From Streptomyces sp. NBC_01478 (lineage in GTDB: Bacteria > Actinomycetota > Actinomycetes > Streptomycetales > Streptomycetaceae): a stretch of DNA of 64,000 bases. The notes below the pieces were generated by a model. It searched no databases. It was given only the letters and a program-made list of their open reading frames with translations, and was not told the DNA's origin. Positions 8,977 through 17,828 of the stretch are shown one piece after another. The position numbers and the translations under genes are program-made. Numbering within the stretch: position 1 is the stretch's first letter; every line of letters starts with the position of its first letter. The DNA lies in the NCBI RefSeq assembly GCF_036227225.1, contig NZ_CP109444.1, positions 5,995,501-6,059,500 on the forward strand, written 5' to 3'.

Positions 8977-9296
8977 GTGTTGACGGCCGAGCGGATGTGG
9001 GTGGAGACGTTCACCGGGCTGCGGATGGATCAGTTCGGCCGACTGTTGCGGGCAGTCCGAGATCGTGGGGGCAACGGGACTTCGCGCGGTCGGCCCTGGA
9101 GTCTTCCGCCGGGCCAGCGGGTCCTGGTGGTGGCCGTCCACTACCGCACGAACCTGACCGTGCGACAGCTCGGGCCGCTGTTCGGGATCTCCTCCTCCAC
9201 CGTGTGCCAGGTGATCCGGCGGCTCGGTCCGCCGCCGGCACTGGAGCCGCTCTCCCGTCCGGCCGAGGCGGATGACCGGTTGTGGATCGTGCGCGC
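8977..9296 (+). pseudogene. IS5-like transposase, N-terminal fragment
   Basis: From TTG 8977 the protein resembles the N-terminal helix-turn-helix region of IS5-family transposases (FTGLRMDQFGRLLRAV, VHYRTNLTVRQLGPLFGISS, STVCQVIRRL). The catalytic part is missing. At about 9297 the reading frame runs into sequence belonging to a different element (ISAs1 type), so this is a fused remnant. Confidence 0.55.
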
Positions 9297-10393
9297 CCGC
9301 GCGGTCGTCTCAGGAGCGAGGAGCATCGACGAACTCGCCGAGTGGGGGTCAGCGTGCCTCGAACGCACTCCTGACAATGATCGGGATCCGCCGCCACCTG
9401 CTCAGATGGTGGCGCGCTCCGTCGCCGGCCACGATCGGCCGTGTGCTGGAGGTTGTTGACGGTGGCGCCCCGGACCGGGCGGTCGGTGCCCACCTGGCCG
9501 ACCGGCACCGTGCCGCCACCGAACCCGCCCAGGTACCGTCGTCCTCCGCGTCCGGGCCCTCGCGCGCGAGCGCTGTCGACGGCAAAGGACTCAAGGGATC
9601 AGCCCGTCTCACCGCGACGCGCCGGCATCTGCTCTCCGCGGTCACTCACGGCACCGTCGTGACCCTCGCCCAGGTGGAGGTCGGCGCGAAGACGAACGAA
9701 ACCACCCGCTTCCGTCCGCTGCCGGCACCGCTGGACCTGACCGGCACCGTCGTCACCTTCGGCGCCCTGCACTCGGTCGAGGCGAATATCTCCTGGCTGG
9801 TCGAGACCAAGAGGGCCCACCACATCGCCGTGATCAAGACCGATCAGCTCACCGCCTGCGCCCAACTCGCTGCCCTGCCCCGGCAGTCCATGCGGTCCGG
9901 CACACCGCGTCCGGGGCCGGACACGGACGCCGCGAGTCCCGCTCGATCAAGACCGCGGAAGCGCCGGTGAACTCGGCGGAATCGCCTTCCTGATACCCGC
10001 CCGGCCATCCGCGTCCACCGCCGCCACCGGCAGACCGGCGGGCGTGAGACCCGCGCGAGTGTCTACGCCGGCACCGGCCGCGATGCCCACCAGACCCGCC
10101 CCCCCAGACCCGCCCGGCCGAGCCGGCCGCCGCGATCGGTGGGCACTGGGGAGGGGAGAACTCCTCGCACCGCATCAGGGAGGTCACCTCCGCCGAGGGT
10201 GCCTCCACCGTCCACGCCGGGACCGAAGCACGGGCCATGGCGCCCCTCCGCGATCTCGCCGTCGGCGTGCTGAAACCCTCGGAGCCGACAACGTTGCCAA
10301 GACCACTCGGGTAATCCACGACGAAACCCGGCGAGCTCCCCATCCTGGGCATAACCAACAATCCGGACGGCTACGGAAATTGATCGAGTCCTG
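9297..10393 (+). mobile_element. Degenerate ISAs1-family transposase
   Basis: Recognisable ISAs1 transposase spread over several frames. It begins ARAVVSGARSIDELAEW, then VDGKGLKGSARLTATRRHLL, VTLAQVEVGAKTNETTRF, LHSVEANISWLVETKRAHH, and a C-terminal piece (SSHRIREVTSAEGASTVHAG, ARAMAPLRDLAVGVLK) at about 10155-10275. At least three frameshifts and in-frame stops separate the pieces, so it cannot be functional. It forms the left border of the biosynthetic island. Confidence 0.7.
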
Positions 10394-10511
10394 ACGCAGG
10401 GTGCCCTTCCCGAAGATCAGCCCAGGCGCTAATCTTATTTCGGAAACGAACGAACACTCGGCTGTCGGAACCAGTCGAACCCGTTCTGAGCCGCTTTGTA
10501 GGGGGATCTTC

Positions 10512-10640
10512 ATGTCTTCACCGTTGTCTTCACCGTTAGTGATGTTGAATAACGAACTTACCGCTACTGCTGATGGCGGCCTGAAGGTCGCATGTAACGT
10601 TCGCCAGGTTGAGGCCATGGCGACTCGGCCCTGTTCGTAG
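10512..10640 (+). CDS. Small ORF (42 aa) with a TTA codon, possible precursor or leader peptide
   Basis: ATG at 10512 with the strong site TAGGGGG 6 nt upstream. The 42-residue peptide begins MSSPLSSPLVMLNNELTATA and ends RPCS. It has a tandem SSPL repeat at the N-terminus (coded by TCTTCACCG twice), two cysteines (codons 28 and 41) and a TTA leucine codon at position 9, so translation would depend on bldA tRNA. The stop codon lies inside the base of a 45-nt hairpin, so the unit looks like a complete short transcript. The surrounding DNA is poorer in GC than the neighbouring enzymes. I do not recognise the peptide. It could be a regulatory leader, a ribosomal-peptide precursor for the downstream ligases, or spurious. 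Confidence 0.4.
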   Translation: MSSPLSSPLVMLNNELTATADGGLKVACNVRQVEAMATRPCS

Positions 10641-10681
10641 CGCTGCCTGATGCGGGTGTCCCGCATCGTGCGCAGCGCTAC
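10637..10681 (+). terminator. Two-tier hairpin terminator
   Basis: Outer stem GTAGCGCTGC (10637-10646) pairs perfectly with GCAGCGCTAC (10672-10681). The inner stem GATGCGGG (10649-10656) pairs perfectly with CCCGCATC (10660-10667) around a 3-nt loop. There is no T-tract, as is common in Streptomyces. It ends the 42-codon ORF. Confidence 0.65.
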
Positions 10682-10941
10682 TTGAGCGTCCCGAATTCAC
10701 GTTGGGCCTCATTTCCTGCCTCCGCTACCGCCTCATGGTTGCGGAAGGCTCCTTTTAGTCGGCGAGTGACGCAGAGGGATTCTGCATTCCTCGAACCGGC
10801 AGGCCGCGCCGTGAGTTTCCTCGTGTATTCCCCATACGCCGAAACCGTCTGCGAGTATCTCCGCTTCGGCGGAATTGACGGGCTTCTTTCGGCGAACAAC
10901 GTCGTGCCTATGTATCTGTCGTAGACCACCGGTACCGCAGG

Positions 10942-11056
10942 TTCATCAGGGCTCAGGATTTGTCGCCGATGCGGCCCACTGTGCACCTGGTCAACACGGC
11001 ACGTGCCGGTCCCGACGATGAGTCCGTGCTCGTCGAGGCACTTCGCACAGCCAGGA
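10942..11056 (+). pseudogene. Remnant of a D-2-hydroxyacid dehydrogenase
   Basis: The plus-strand frame reads FIRAQDLSPMRPTVHLVNTA followed by RAGPDDESVLVEALRTA. This matches the NAD-binding-domain exit motif of D-2-hydroxyacid dehydrogenases (LMKPTAxLVNTARGGLVDExALxxAL). Both ends are lost and the frame breaks at about 11057. The stretches before it (10682-10941) and after it (11057-11155) hold nothing else I can name. Confidence 0.5.
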
Positions 11057-11155
11057 CGCCATCCGCAAGGTCCTCGCTGCACCGGCCCCGCTTCAGGTCC
11101 CGGCACACCCACCACTGCCTGAGCATTCGCCCCTGCCCCGCATGTTGGAGAAACC

Positions 11156-12592
11156 TTGTCTGCTCCCTGCTCGGCCGAGACCGTGCGCTCCCTGATACCC
11201 AGAGCCCGCGATGACCTCGCGGAACTGGTCGCGCTGCGCACCGTCGTCGGTATCTCACCCCCGGACCAGTTCGATCGCGCGGCCGACCGGATCGCCACCA
11301 TGCTCGCGGATGCCGGTTTCCCCGAGACTCGACTGCTCTCCACCGACGAGGGCCCCAAGACGGTGTACGCCCGCCGCCCCGGACCACCCGGTGCACCGTC
11401 CGTGGTGCTCTACGCGCACTACGACGTCGTCTCCGCGCAGGACGAAACCTCTTGGCGTACACCCCCGTTCGAGCTGACCGAACGCGAAGGGCGTTGGTAC
11501 GGCCGGGGCAGTGCGGACTGCAAAGGCAACATTGTCATGCACCTCACAGCGCTGCGCGCGCTTCAGGAAGCCCTGCCTCACGAGCCCTACCCGGACGTCG
11601 ACCTGGCCGTCATCGTCGACGGCTGTGAGGAGCCCGGCGACGGCAGCCTCGAGAAAGTACTGCGAGCCCATCCGGACCTGCCGACGCCGGACGTGGTCGT
11701 CGTCGCCGACACTGGGAACGTCGAGTCCGGCATCCCCACCCTTACCACCTCCCTGCGAGGCATGGCAGTAGTGGAGATCGAGCTCTCCACGCTGTCCAAG
11801 ACGCTGCACTCGGGCCAGTTCGGCGGGCCCGTGCCCGACGCCATGACCGCTCTGATCCGCCTCCTGGCCACGTTGCACGACAGTCAGGGGACACCCTGTG
11901 TGCCGGGGCCCGGCACCGGTGAGACGGCGCGACCCCGTGCCGCCGCCGAGTACTCCGAGACGGACCTGCGCGCCGATGCCGGCGTCCTGGACGGTGTCGC
12001 GCTCATCGGCACCGGCAGCATTGCCGACCGGCTGTGGAGTCGGCCCGCCATCACCGTGCTCGCCGTGCAGTCGCCGCAACTCGACGACGCCGTTCCCGCG
12101 TTGCTGCCCTCGGCGAAAGCGCTGATCAGTGTGCGCACCCCGCCTGGTACGGACGTGGCCCGAGTCCATGACGAACTGGCCGATCACTTGCGTCGGCAGG
12201 TGCCTTGGGGTGCGCACATGGAAATCCGGCGGGTCACAAGCGGCCCGTCCTTTCTCGCCGACTCCGGGGGACAGGCCCATGCCGAGATGCGCGACGCCCT
12301 GCACGACGCCTTCGGCGCACCGGTCCGCGACGTGGGGGCCGGTGGCTCCATCGCCGTCTGCTCCGTCTTCCGGACGCTCTACCCGGACACAGAGATCCTC
12401 CTGTGCGGCGTCGAGGACCCGCCCTCGCAGATCCACGGTATGGACGAGAGCGTGAGCCCGAGCGAGATCGCCTCTCTGGCTCATGCCGAAGTCCTCTTCC
12501 TGCGCCGCCTTGCCACCCTCCGAACGAACCCGCGCAGATCAGGCGAAGACGCTTCCCGTCTGTCGTCGGCCGGCGTGCAGGAGGACCGATGA
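11156..12592 (+). CDS. M20-family metallopeptidase (dipeptidase-like)
   Basis: 478 residues, TTG start with TTGGAGAAA just upstream. It is a zinc-dependent exopeptidase or amidase of the M20/CPG2 clan. Metal and catalytic motifs are in order: YAHYDVV (His and Asp) near residue 83, GRGSADCKGN (bridging Asp) near 116, DGCEEPGDG (Glu pair) near 153, and a C-terminal metal-binding His in IHGMDE near 437. The dimerisation domain sits between. It is the first enzyme of the island, and its stop overlaps the next start by 4 nt. In this setting it may trim or recycle a small peptide product, remove a protecting aminoacyl group, or give self-resistance. The role is inferred from context. Confidence 0.85.
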   Translation: MSAPCSAETVRSLIPRARDDLAELVALRTVVGISPPDQFDRAADRIATMLADAGFPETRLLSTDEGPKTVYARRPGPPGAPSVVLYAHYDVVSAQDETSWRTPPFELTEREGRWYGRGSADCKGNIVMHLTALRALQEALPHEPYPDVDLAVIVDGCEEPGDGSLEKVLRAHPDLPTPDVVVVADTGNVESGIPTLTTSLRGMAVVEIELSTLSKTLHSGQFGGPVPDAMTALIRLLATLHDSQGTPCVPGPGTGETARPRAAAEYSETDLRADAGVLDGVALIGTGSIADRLWSRPAITVLAVQSPQLDDAVPALLPSAKALISVRTPPGTDVARVHDELADHLRRQVPWGAHMEIRRVTSGPSFLADSGGQAHAEMRDALHDAFGAPVRDVGAGGSIAVCSVFRTLYPDTEILLCGVEDPPSQIHGMDESVSPSEIASLAHAEVLFLRRLATLRTNPRRSGEDASRLSSAGVQEDR

Positions 12593-13569
12593 TCTACCGG
12601 CACGCCTGCGAAATCGTCACCGACGAGGTCTTCCTCGAACTGGACGGCATCCTGCCGGACCGTCACCTCTTCCTGAAGCTGGAAGGGATGAACCCGGCCG
12701 GGTCGGTAAAGCTCAAGTCCGCGCTGGGCATGGTGGAGGACGCCGAACGCAAGGGTGTGCTCCTGCCCGGCGGCCGGATCGTCGAGTCCTCCTCAGGCAG
12801 CCTCGGCATCGCCCTGTCCGTGATCGCCGCCTCGCGCGGATATCACTTCACCTGCGTGACCGACCCGAACATCTCCCCGCACAGTCTGGCGCTGATCCGC
12901 TCCTTGGGGACCGAGGTCCTCCAGGTCACGCAGAGGGACCACAACGGCGGCTATCTCGGCACCCGGATCGACCGTATCCGCGAGATGACCGAGGCCGACC
13001 CGAACCTCGTATGGCTCAACCAGTACGCCAACCCCGCCAACGCGCAGGCACATGCGCGGCGGACCGCCACCTCGATACTCAAGAACATCGGGCATGTCGA
13101 CACCCTGCTGGTCGGTGCCGGAACCACCGGCACCCTCATGGGCTGCACGCGTCACTTCCGTATGTTCTCCCCCTGGACGAGGATCGTCGCAGTGGACACC
13201 GCCGGATCGGTCACCTTCGGCGGCCCGCCCGGCCCACGCCACATCCCCGGCCTCGGCACCAGCCGCCGTCCCGAACTGTGCCGGCCCGAGCAGGTGGACG
13301 AGGTGGTCCTCGTCGACGAGCGCGACGCCGTACGCATGTGCCGACGCATGGCCCGTGAACACGGACTGCCGCTCGGCGGCTCCACCGGATCCGTGCTCGC
13401 CGCCCTGGAATCGATTGCCGACACAGTCCCCACAGGCTCGCGCGTGGTGGCGCTCTCCCCGGACATGGGCGACCGCTACGTCAAGACGATCTACGACGAC
13501 ATGTGGGTGGCCGACACCTTCGGCACGGGTGTCCTCGACGACTCCGCCGGACGTCCCGTCGCCGTGTGA
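12589..13569 (+). CDS. SbnA-like 2,3-diaminopropionate synthase (PLP enzyme)
   Basis: 326-residue fold-type II PLP enzyme of the cysteine-synthase family. MNPAGSVKLKSA holds the Schiff-base lysine, SSSGSLGIAL is the substrate/PLP loop (Ser replaces the Asn of the usual SGNTG), and VGAGTTGT is the phosphate-binding glycine loop. Together with the SbnB-type gene directly downstream this is the signature pair for L-2,3-diaminopropionate: SbnA condenses O-phosphoserine with glutamate to an aminocarboxyethyl-glutamate adduct, and SbnB oxidatively releases DAP. Its ATG overlaps the peptidase stop, with CAGGAGG as ribosome site. Ordinary cysteine synthase is unlikely given the partner gene. Confidence 0.85.
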   Translation: MIYRHACEIVTDEVFLELDGILPDRHLFLKLEGMNPAGSVKLKSALGMVEDAERKGVLLPGGRIVESSSGSLGIALSVIAASRGYHFTCVTDPNISPHSLALIRSLGTEVLQVTQRDHNGGYLGTRIDRIREMTEADPNLVWLNQYANPANAQAHARRTATSILKNIGHVDTLLVGAGTTGTLMGCTRHFRMFSPWTRIVAVDTAGSVTFGGPPGPRHIPGLGTSRRPELCRPEQVDEVVLVDERDAVRMCRRMAREHGLPLGGSTGSVLAALESIADTVPTGSRVVALSPDMGDRYVKTIYDDMWVADTFGTGVLDDSAGRPVAV

Positions 13570-13644
13570 CCCGCTGTCCGCGTCCCCGCCAGGCCACACC
13601 CGCACCTCTGCTGAGACCAGCAACGAGACAAGGGAAACTTCTGC

Positions 13645-14652
13645 ATGTTCGACTTCCATGTCGTGGGCGGCGCCGCCCTGCGCACCCTCATCGACGCCTC
13701 TCGTCCCGACATCGTCGAGACGGTCCGCTCCGCCTACCTCACCCACGGTGACGGTGATTCGGTCAACCCGAACAGCTACTTCCTGCGCTTCCCGGAGAAG
13801 CCGGACGCCCGCATCATCGCGTTGCCCGCCCATCTCGGTGGCGACTACGGCGTCTCAGGGATCAAGTGGATCGCCAGTTACCCGCGCAATATCGAGCGCA
13901 ACATTCCACGCGCCTCGGCCGCACTGCTGCTCAACGACTACGAGACGGGCTACCCCTTCGCCTGCCTGGAGGCGTCCCAGATCAGCTCCGCCCGCACCGC
14001 CGCGTCCGCCGTCCTGGGTGCCCAGGAACTGACGGGTGGCCGTACCGCGGACCGGATCTGCCTGGTGGGCGCAGGGATCATCGCGCGCAACATCGCCGAA
14101 TTCTTCGCCGGGCAGTCGTGGACCGTGAACCGCTTCGTCGTGCACGACCAGAACGCTTCCTACGCGGATGCGCTCACCCGGCACATCGGTGAACTCGGAT
14201 ACGGTGCCGAGCGCGCGGACTCTTTCGAACAGGCCACGGCCGACGCCGACATCGTCGTCTTCGCCACGACCGCGCCCGAGCCCTGGGTGACCCGGACCGA
14301 TGCCTTCGCCGCCGGACAGACCGTCCTCAACATCTCGCTGCGAGACCTCGGCGCGGACGTCATCGCCGGTGCGCAGAACATCCTCGACGACGTCGACCAC
14401 TGTCTGACGGCCAATACCTCCCCGCACCTGGCGGAACAGCAGCTCGGGCACCGCGACTTCATCGACGGCACCCTCGCGCAGGTGATCCGCGGCGAGGTCT
14501 CCCCCGCAGCCGACCGTCCGCGCATCTTCTCGCCCTTCGGCCTCGGTGTCCTCGACCTCGCCGTCGGACAGCGCCTCTACCAGCAGGCCGTCGACAAGGG
14601 TCTTGCGGTCTCGGTGCCGGACTTCTTCGGCGAGACGGAGCGCTGGAGCTGA
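13645..14652 (+). CDS. SbnB-like dehydrogenase (ornithine cyclodeaminase family)
   Basis: 335 residues, ATG at 13645 with AGGGAA upstream. It is an NAD-dependent member of the ornithine cyclodeaminase/mu-crystallin family. VSGIKWIASYPRNIERNIPR, SAALLLNDYETGYPFACLEA and ISSARTAASA are the conserved block of SbnB enzymes, and CLVGAGIIARNIAEFF is the Rossmann nucleotide loop. With the preceding SbnA homologue it should make L-2,3-diaminopropionate plus 2-oxoglutarate. That 2-oxoglutarate could feed the 2-oxoglutarate-dependent oxygenase encoded at 17829. Cyclodeaminase activity is less likely because of the gene pairing. Confidence 0.88.
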   Translation: MFDFHVVGGAALRTLIDASRPDIVETVRSAYLTHGDGDSVNPNSYFLRFPEKPDARIIALPAHLGGDYGVSGIKWIASYPRNIERNIPRASAALLLNDYETGYPFACLEASQISSARTAASAVLGAQELTGGRTADRICLVGAGIIARNIAEFFAGQSWTVNRFVVHDQNASYADALTRHIGELGYGAERADSFEQATADADIVVFATTAPEPWVTRTDAFAAGQTVLNISLRDLGADVIAGAQNILDDVDHCLTANTSPHLAEQQLGHRDFIDGTLAQVIRGEVSPAADRPRIFSPFGLGVLDLAVGQRLYQQAVDKGLAVSVPDFFGETERWS

Positions 14653-14692
14653 CGCTCGCACGCGCCTACTTCCCGTCTCACGAAAGGCCGTC

Positions 14693-15961
14693 ATGCCGAA
14701 CACCGCTTCCCTTGCAGCTCTCCATGCCTCCCGATCCGCGCAGAGTGCGGAACTGGCCGCCCTCGCGGCCGGCCACGCCCAGCGATTCCCCTGGTACCGC
14801 GAACTCCTTCTGCGCCGCGGAGCCCTGGGCTCCGGAGCCCTGTCCGATCTTCCTCTCGTGGACACCGGTCTGCTCGGCGCGCACTACTACACCGCCGCTT
14901 ACCCTCAGTTGCCGGATGCCTCCGCGTACCACACCTCGGGAACCTCCGGCGGACAGCGCAAGCGCATCCTCTACTCGACCGCCGATGACGACGCGTACAT
15001 TGCCCAACGTCGCGCATTGTTCGGGGAGTTCACCGCGGGGGTACCGCGCGGCGCGGTGGCCGTCGCGGACCTCGGTACCGGCCATGCCGCCGCCTCGGCC
15101 CGACGTGTCTTCGTGGAACTCGGTTACGAGGCTCACGACATCGACTTCACCCGTCCTGTGGAAGAGCACGTCGCGAAGCTCAACGCGTGGCGGCCCGACG
15201 TCTTCTTCACCATGCCGATGATCCTCGACCGGCTCCTCCAGGCCCGGCCCGCTCTGGACATCCGGCCGCGGAAGATCATGGTCGTGGGCGATGTCGCGCC
15301 CCCCGCATGGCGTGCCCACGTGGCGGAACGATTCGGCTTGCGGCCCGACGACGTCCTGGACGTGTTCGGCTCGATCGAGATAGGGGCCATCGGCCATTCG
15401 TGCGCCGAGACGGGCCTGTACCACTTCCACGACCACATCGTTCCCGAAGTCCTGACTCCCGAAGAGCTGAGCCGGCACACCGAGAACGAACTGGTCCCGT
15501 CCCGGCAGGAAGGCAGCGGGGCGCTCCTGCTCACGTCCTTCACCCGTGACTACTTCCCCGCGGTGCGTTACGTGACCGGCGACGCTGTCACCGGCCTGCG
15601 CCGCATCCGTCACGAGGGCCGCGAGGTGTTCGCGTTCGAACGCATCGACGGGCGGCTTGCCGGCGACTTCAAGCACGGTGAGCGGATCAGCAACCACGAC
15701 TTGGCGCAGATCATGGCGGAGGTCTTCCCCGGCCGCCCGTTCGAGGCGGGTGACGCTGACGGCCTGGTCATCAGAGTCGTCGCCGAAACGGTGGATGACG
15801 ACCAGGTCGCCGCGGTCCGCGCGGCCGTGGACCGGCGGGCTCCCGATGTCGCGCAGATGATCGCGTCCGGACTGGTCGGACCGGTGCGTGTGCAGGCTGT
15901 CACGCCGGACGGACTCCGGTCGGGCCAGGCCAAGCGACGCCTCGACCTGAAGGAGGGCTGA
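14693..15961 (+). CDS. AMP-forming acyl ligase, PaaK-like (DdaG type)
   Basis: 422 residues, ATG with GAAAGG upstream. It is an adenylate-forming enzyme of the phenylacetate-CoA-ligase/CoF-synthetase branch. The ATP loop YHTSGTSGGQRKRI is at about residue 80, DVFGSIEIGAIGHSC (adenylate motif) near 220, and a C-terminal lid domain ends in RSGQAKRRLDL. DdaG of the dapdiamide pathway belongs to the same superfamily and joins fumarate to the beta-amine of diaminopropionate through an acyl-AMP. Its position directly after the DAP genes suggests the same job here. The acyl substrate is not readable, and thioester formation with CoA cannot be excluded. Confidence 0.75.
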   Translation: MPNTASLAALHASRSAQSAELAALAAGHAQRFPWYRELLLRRGALGSGALSDLPLVDTGLLGAHYYTAAYPQLPDASAYHTSGTSGGQRKRILYSTADDDAYIAQRRALFGEFTAGVPRGAVAVADLGTGHAAASARRVFVELGYEAHDIDFTRPVEEHVAKLNAWRPDVFFTMPMILDRLLQARPALDIRPRKIMVVGDVAPPAWRAHVAERFGLRPDDVLDVFGSIEIGAIGHSCAETGLYHFHDHIVPEVLTPEELSRHTENELVPSRQEGSGALLLTSFTRDYFPAVRYVTGDAVTGLRRIRHEGREVFAFERIDGRLAGDFKHGERISNHDLAQIMAEVFPGRPFEAGDADGLVIRVVAETVDDDQVAAVRAAVDRRAPDVAQMIASGLVGPVRVQAVTPDGLRSGQAKRRLDLKEG

Positions 15962-15964
15962 CCG

Positions 15965-17767
15965 GTGTGCGGAATAGCTGGAACAGTGTCCCTGGGACAT
16001 GCTTCCGCCCATACCTCGTACGCCCTCGCCGCCTGCGCGGCCATGGCGCACCGAGGCCCGGACGAGACGGGGTCCTTCACCACACCGGACGCGTCCCTGG
16101 CGATGTGCAGGCTGAAGGTCATCGGCCTGCACGACGGCTCCCAGCCCGTCTTCAGCGACGACGGCACGGTCGTATGCGTCCTCAACGGTGAGATCTACAA
16201 CCACCAGGAACTGCGCGCCTTCCTCGCCTCGCGAGGACGCCCTGTCCACGGCGGCAGCGACGCGCAAGTACTGCCGCACCTCTACCAGGAACTGGGCGAG
16301 CACTTCGTCGAGCGGCTGCACGGCATGTTCGCCGTCGCCGTGTACGACACCCGTGACGACCGGCTCGTCCTGGCCACCGACCGGGTCGGCAAGAAGCCGC
16401 TGTTCTACGCGAAGCCTGATGGTGATTCGGTGGCGTTCGCGTCGGAGCTGCCCGCGCTGATGCTGCACCCCGGAATCGGCCGGGACATCGACCCCCTTGC
16501 CGTGGACCAGTACCTCGGCTACCGGGTGGTCCCCGCACCGCACACGATCTACCAGCACGTCCGCAAACTGGAGCCGGCGACGACCCTGGTCCTGGAACGG
16601 GGTCGGCCCGAACGGCGCCGCAGGTACTGGCAGTTCGACTTCACCGCCGAGCTCACCGACCTGCCGCAGGCCGATATCGACGAGCGCATCGACGCGCTGC
16701 TTCAGCAGGCCGTGCAGGACCGGCTGGAGTCGGAGGTGCCGCTCGGCGCGATGCTCAGCGGCGGGCTCGACTCCAGCCTCGTGGTGGCCATGGCCACCAA
16801 GCAGCTCGGTGGGCCCCTGCACACGTTCTCCGTCGGGTTCGAGCACGCTGCCTTCGACGAGTCGGTGCACGCTCGCGCCGTGGCCGAGCACTGCGGCACC
16901 TGGCATCACACGTACCGGATCGGTCCGCAGGACGCGATGGAGGCCGTCGACACCATCCTCGGCCACATGGGGGAGCCGTACGCCTTCCCTTCCGCGATTG
17001 CGGCCTCCTGCATGTACAAGCTGGCCAGGCAGTACGTGACCGTGGTGCTGACCGGTGACGGATCCGACGAGATCTTCTGCGGCTACGGCCGGTATCAGCG
17101 GCTGCGCGACCTCTCAGCGGGAGGGAGCCTCGCCGATCGCTACGAGGGCGTCCTGCTGGACGGCGTTCCCCACGCGCTCAAGAGTCGACTGTACGCGGCC
17201 GACTTCGCCGCACGGCTGCCGCGCCAGCCGCACAATTACCTGCGGGCCCGCTTCGACCGCACCGACCCCTCGGTCCCCGACCTGGACCGCGCCATGCAGG
17301 TCGACAGCGGATTCTGGCTGTCCGACGCCCAGTTGGTGAAGATCGACCGGATGTCGATGGCGCACTCCGTCGAACCCCGCAGCCCTCTGCTCGACCACCG
17401 GCTGATCGACTTCGTGAGCCGTATTCCCGCGGACCGCAAGCTTGTCGGCCGCGAGGAGAAGGCCCCGCTCAAGCGGGTGGCCGCCCGTTACCTGCCCCGA
17501 CAGGTCCTGGACCGCCGCAAGCAGGAACTGGCCGTGCCCCTGGAGAGCTGGCTGGGCACGGAGCTGCGGTCCACGATCAGCGACACGCTGACCTCCGAAG
17601 CCGCCCTGGAACGCGGCTACTTCGACCCGGATGCCCTGCGCTCCACGGTCCACGAGTTCCGCCCCGAGCACAGCTACGCGCTGTGGACGCTCTACATGCT
17701 CGAGCGCTGGCACCAACTGCAGGAGGACAGCCCGGCCCGCGAGAAGGCCGCTGCCGCCCACGCCTGA
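15965..17767 (+). CDS. Glutamine-dependent asparagine synthetase homologue
   Basis: 600 residues, GTG start 3 nt after the previous stop with GGAGG upstream. The N-terminal class II glutaminase domain is intact: Cys2 in MCGIAG, HRGPDE, LNGEIYN. The C-terminal synthetase domain has the PPi loop MLSGGLDSS near residue 265 and the usual GDGSDEIFCGYGRY. It amidates a carboxylate through an acyl-AMP using ammonia from glutamine. In a DAP-peptide pathway it is the natural candidate to turn a fumaroyl (or similar diacid) group into the half-amide that the ATP-grasp ligase needs. Beta-lactam synthetases share this fold but usually lose the catalytic Cys, so that reading is disfavoured. Simple asparagine supply remains possible. 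Confidence 0.85.
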   Translation: MCGIAGTVSLGHASAHTSYALAACAAMAHRGPDETGSFTTPDASLAMCRLKVIGLHDGSQPVFSDDGTVVCVLNGEIYNHQELRAFLASRGRPVHGGSDAQVLPHLYQELGEHFVERLHGMFAVAVYDTRDDRLVLATDRVGKKPLFYAKPDGDSVAFASELPALMLHPGIGRDIDPLAVDQYLGYRVVPAPHTIYQHVRKLEPATTLVLERGRPERRRRYWQFDFTAELTDLPQADIDERIDALLQQAVQDRLESEVPLGAMLSGGLDSSLVVAMATKQLGGPLHTFSVGFEHAAFDESVHARAVAEHCGTWHHTYRIGPQDAMEAVDTILGHMGEPYAFPSAIAASCMYKLARQYVTVVLTGDGSDEIFCGYGRYQRLRDLSAGGSLADRYEGVLLDGVPHALKSRLYAADFAARLPRQPHNYLRARFDRTDPSVPDLDRAMQVDSGFWLSDAQLVKIDRMSMAHSVEPRSPLLDHRLIDFVSRIPADRKLVGREEKAPLKRVAARYLPRQVLDRRKQELAVPLESWLGTELRSTISDTLTSEAALERGYFDPDALRSTVHEFRPEHSYALWTLYMLERWHQLQEDSPAREKAAAAHA

Positions 17768-17828
17768 CGCCCGGGTCCTCCACCGACCACCTGCCTGTCC
17801 GAATCCGTACATGAGCAAGGGAACCGCC

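Noticed and set aside
5279..10400. tRNA-Leu as attachment site of an integrative element
   Set aside because: No integrase gene and no repeat of the tRNA 3' end was found in the window.
10678..11358. A 226-codon minus-strand frame over the region upstream of the peptidase
   Set aside because: It overlaps the dehydrogenase remnant and the peptidase start, and shows no recognisable domain.
15965..17767. Reading the asparagine-synthetase homologue as a beta-lactam synthetase
   Set aside because: The catalytic Cys2 and the full glutaminase domain are present, and no carboxyethylarginine-synthase or clavaminate-type partner is nearby.
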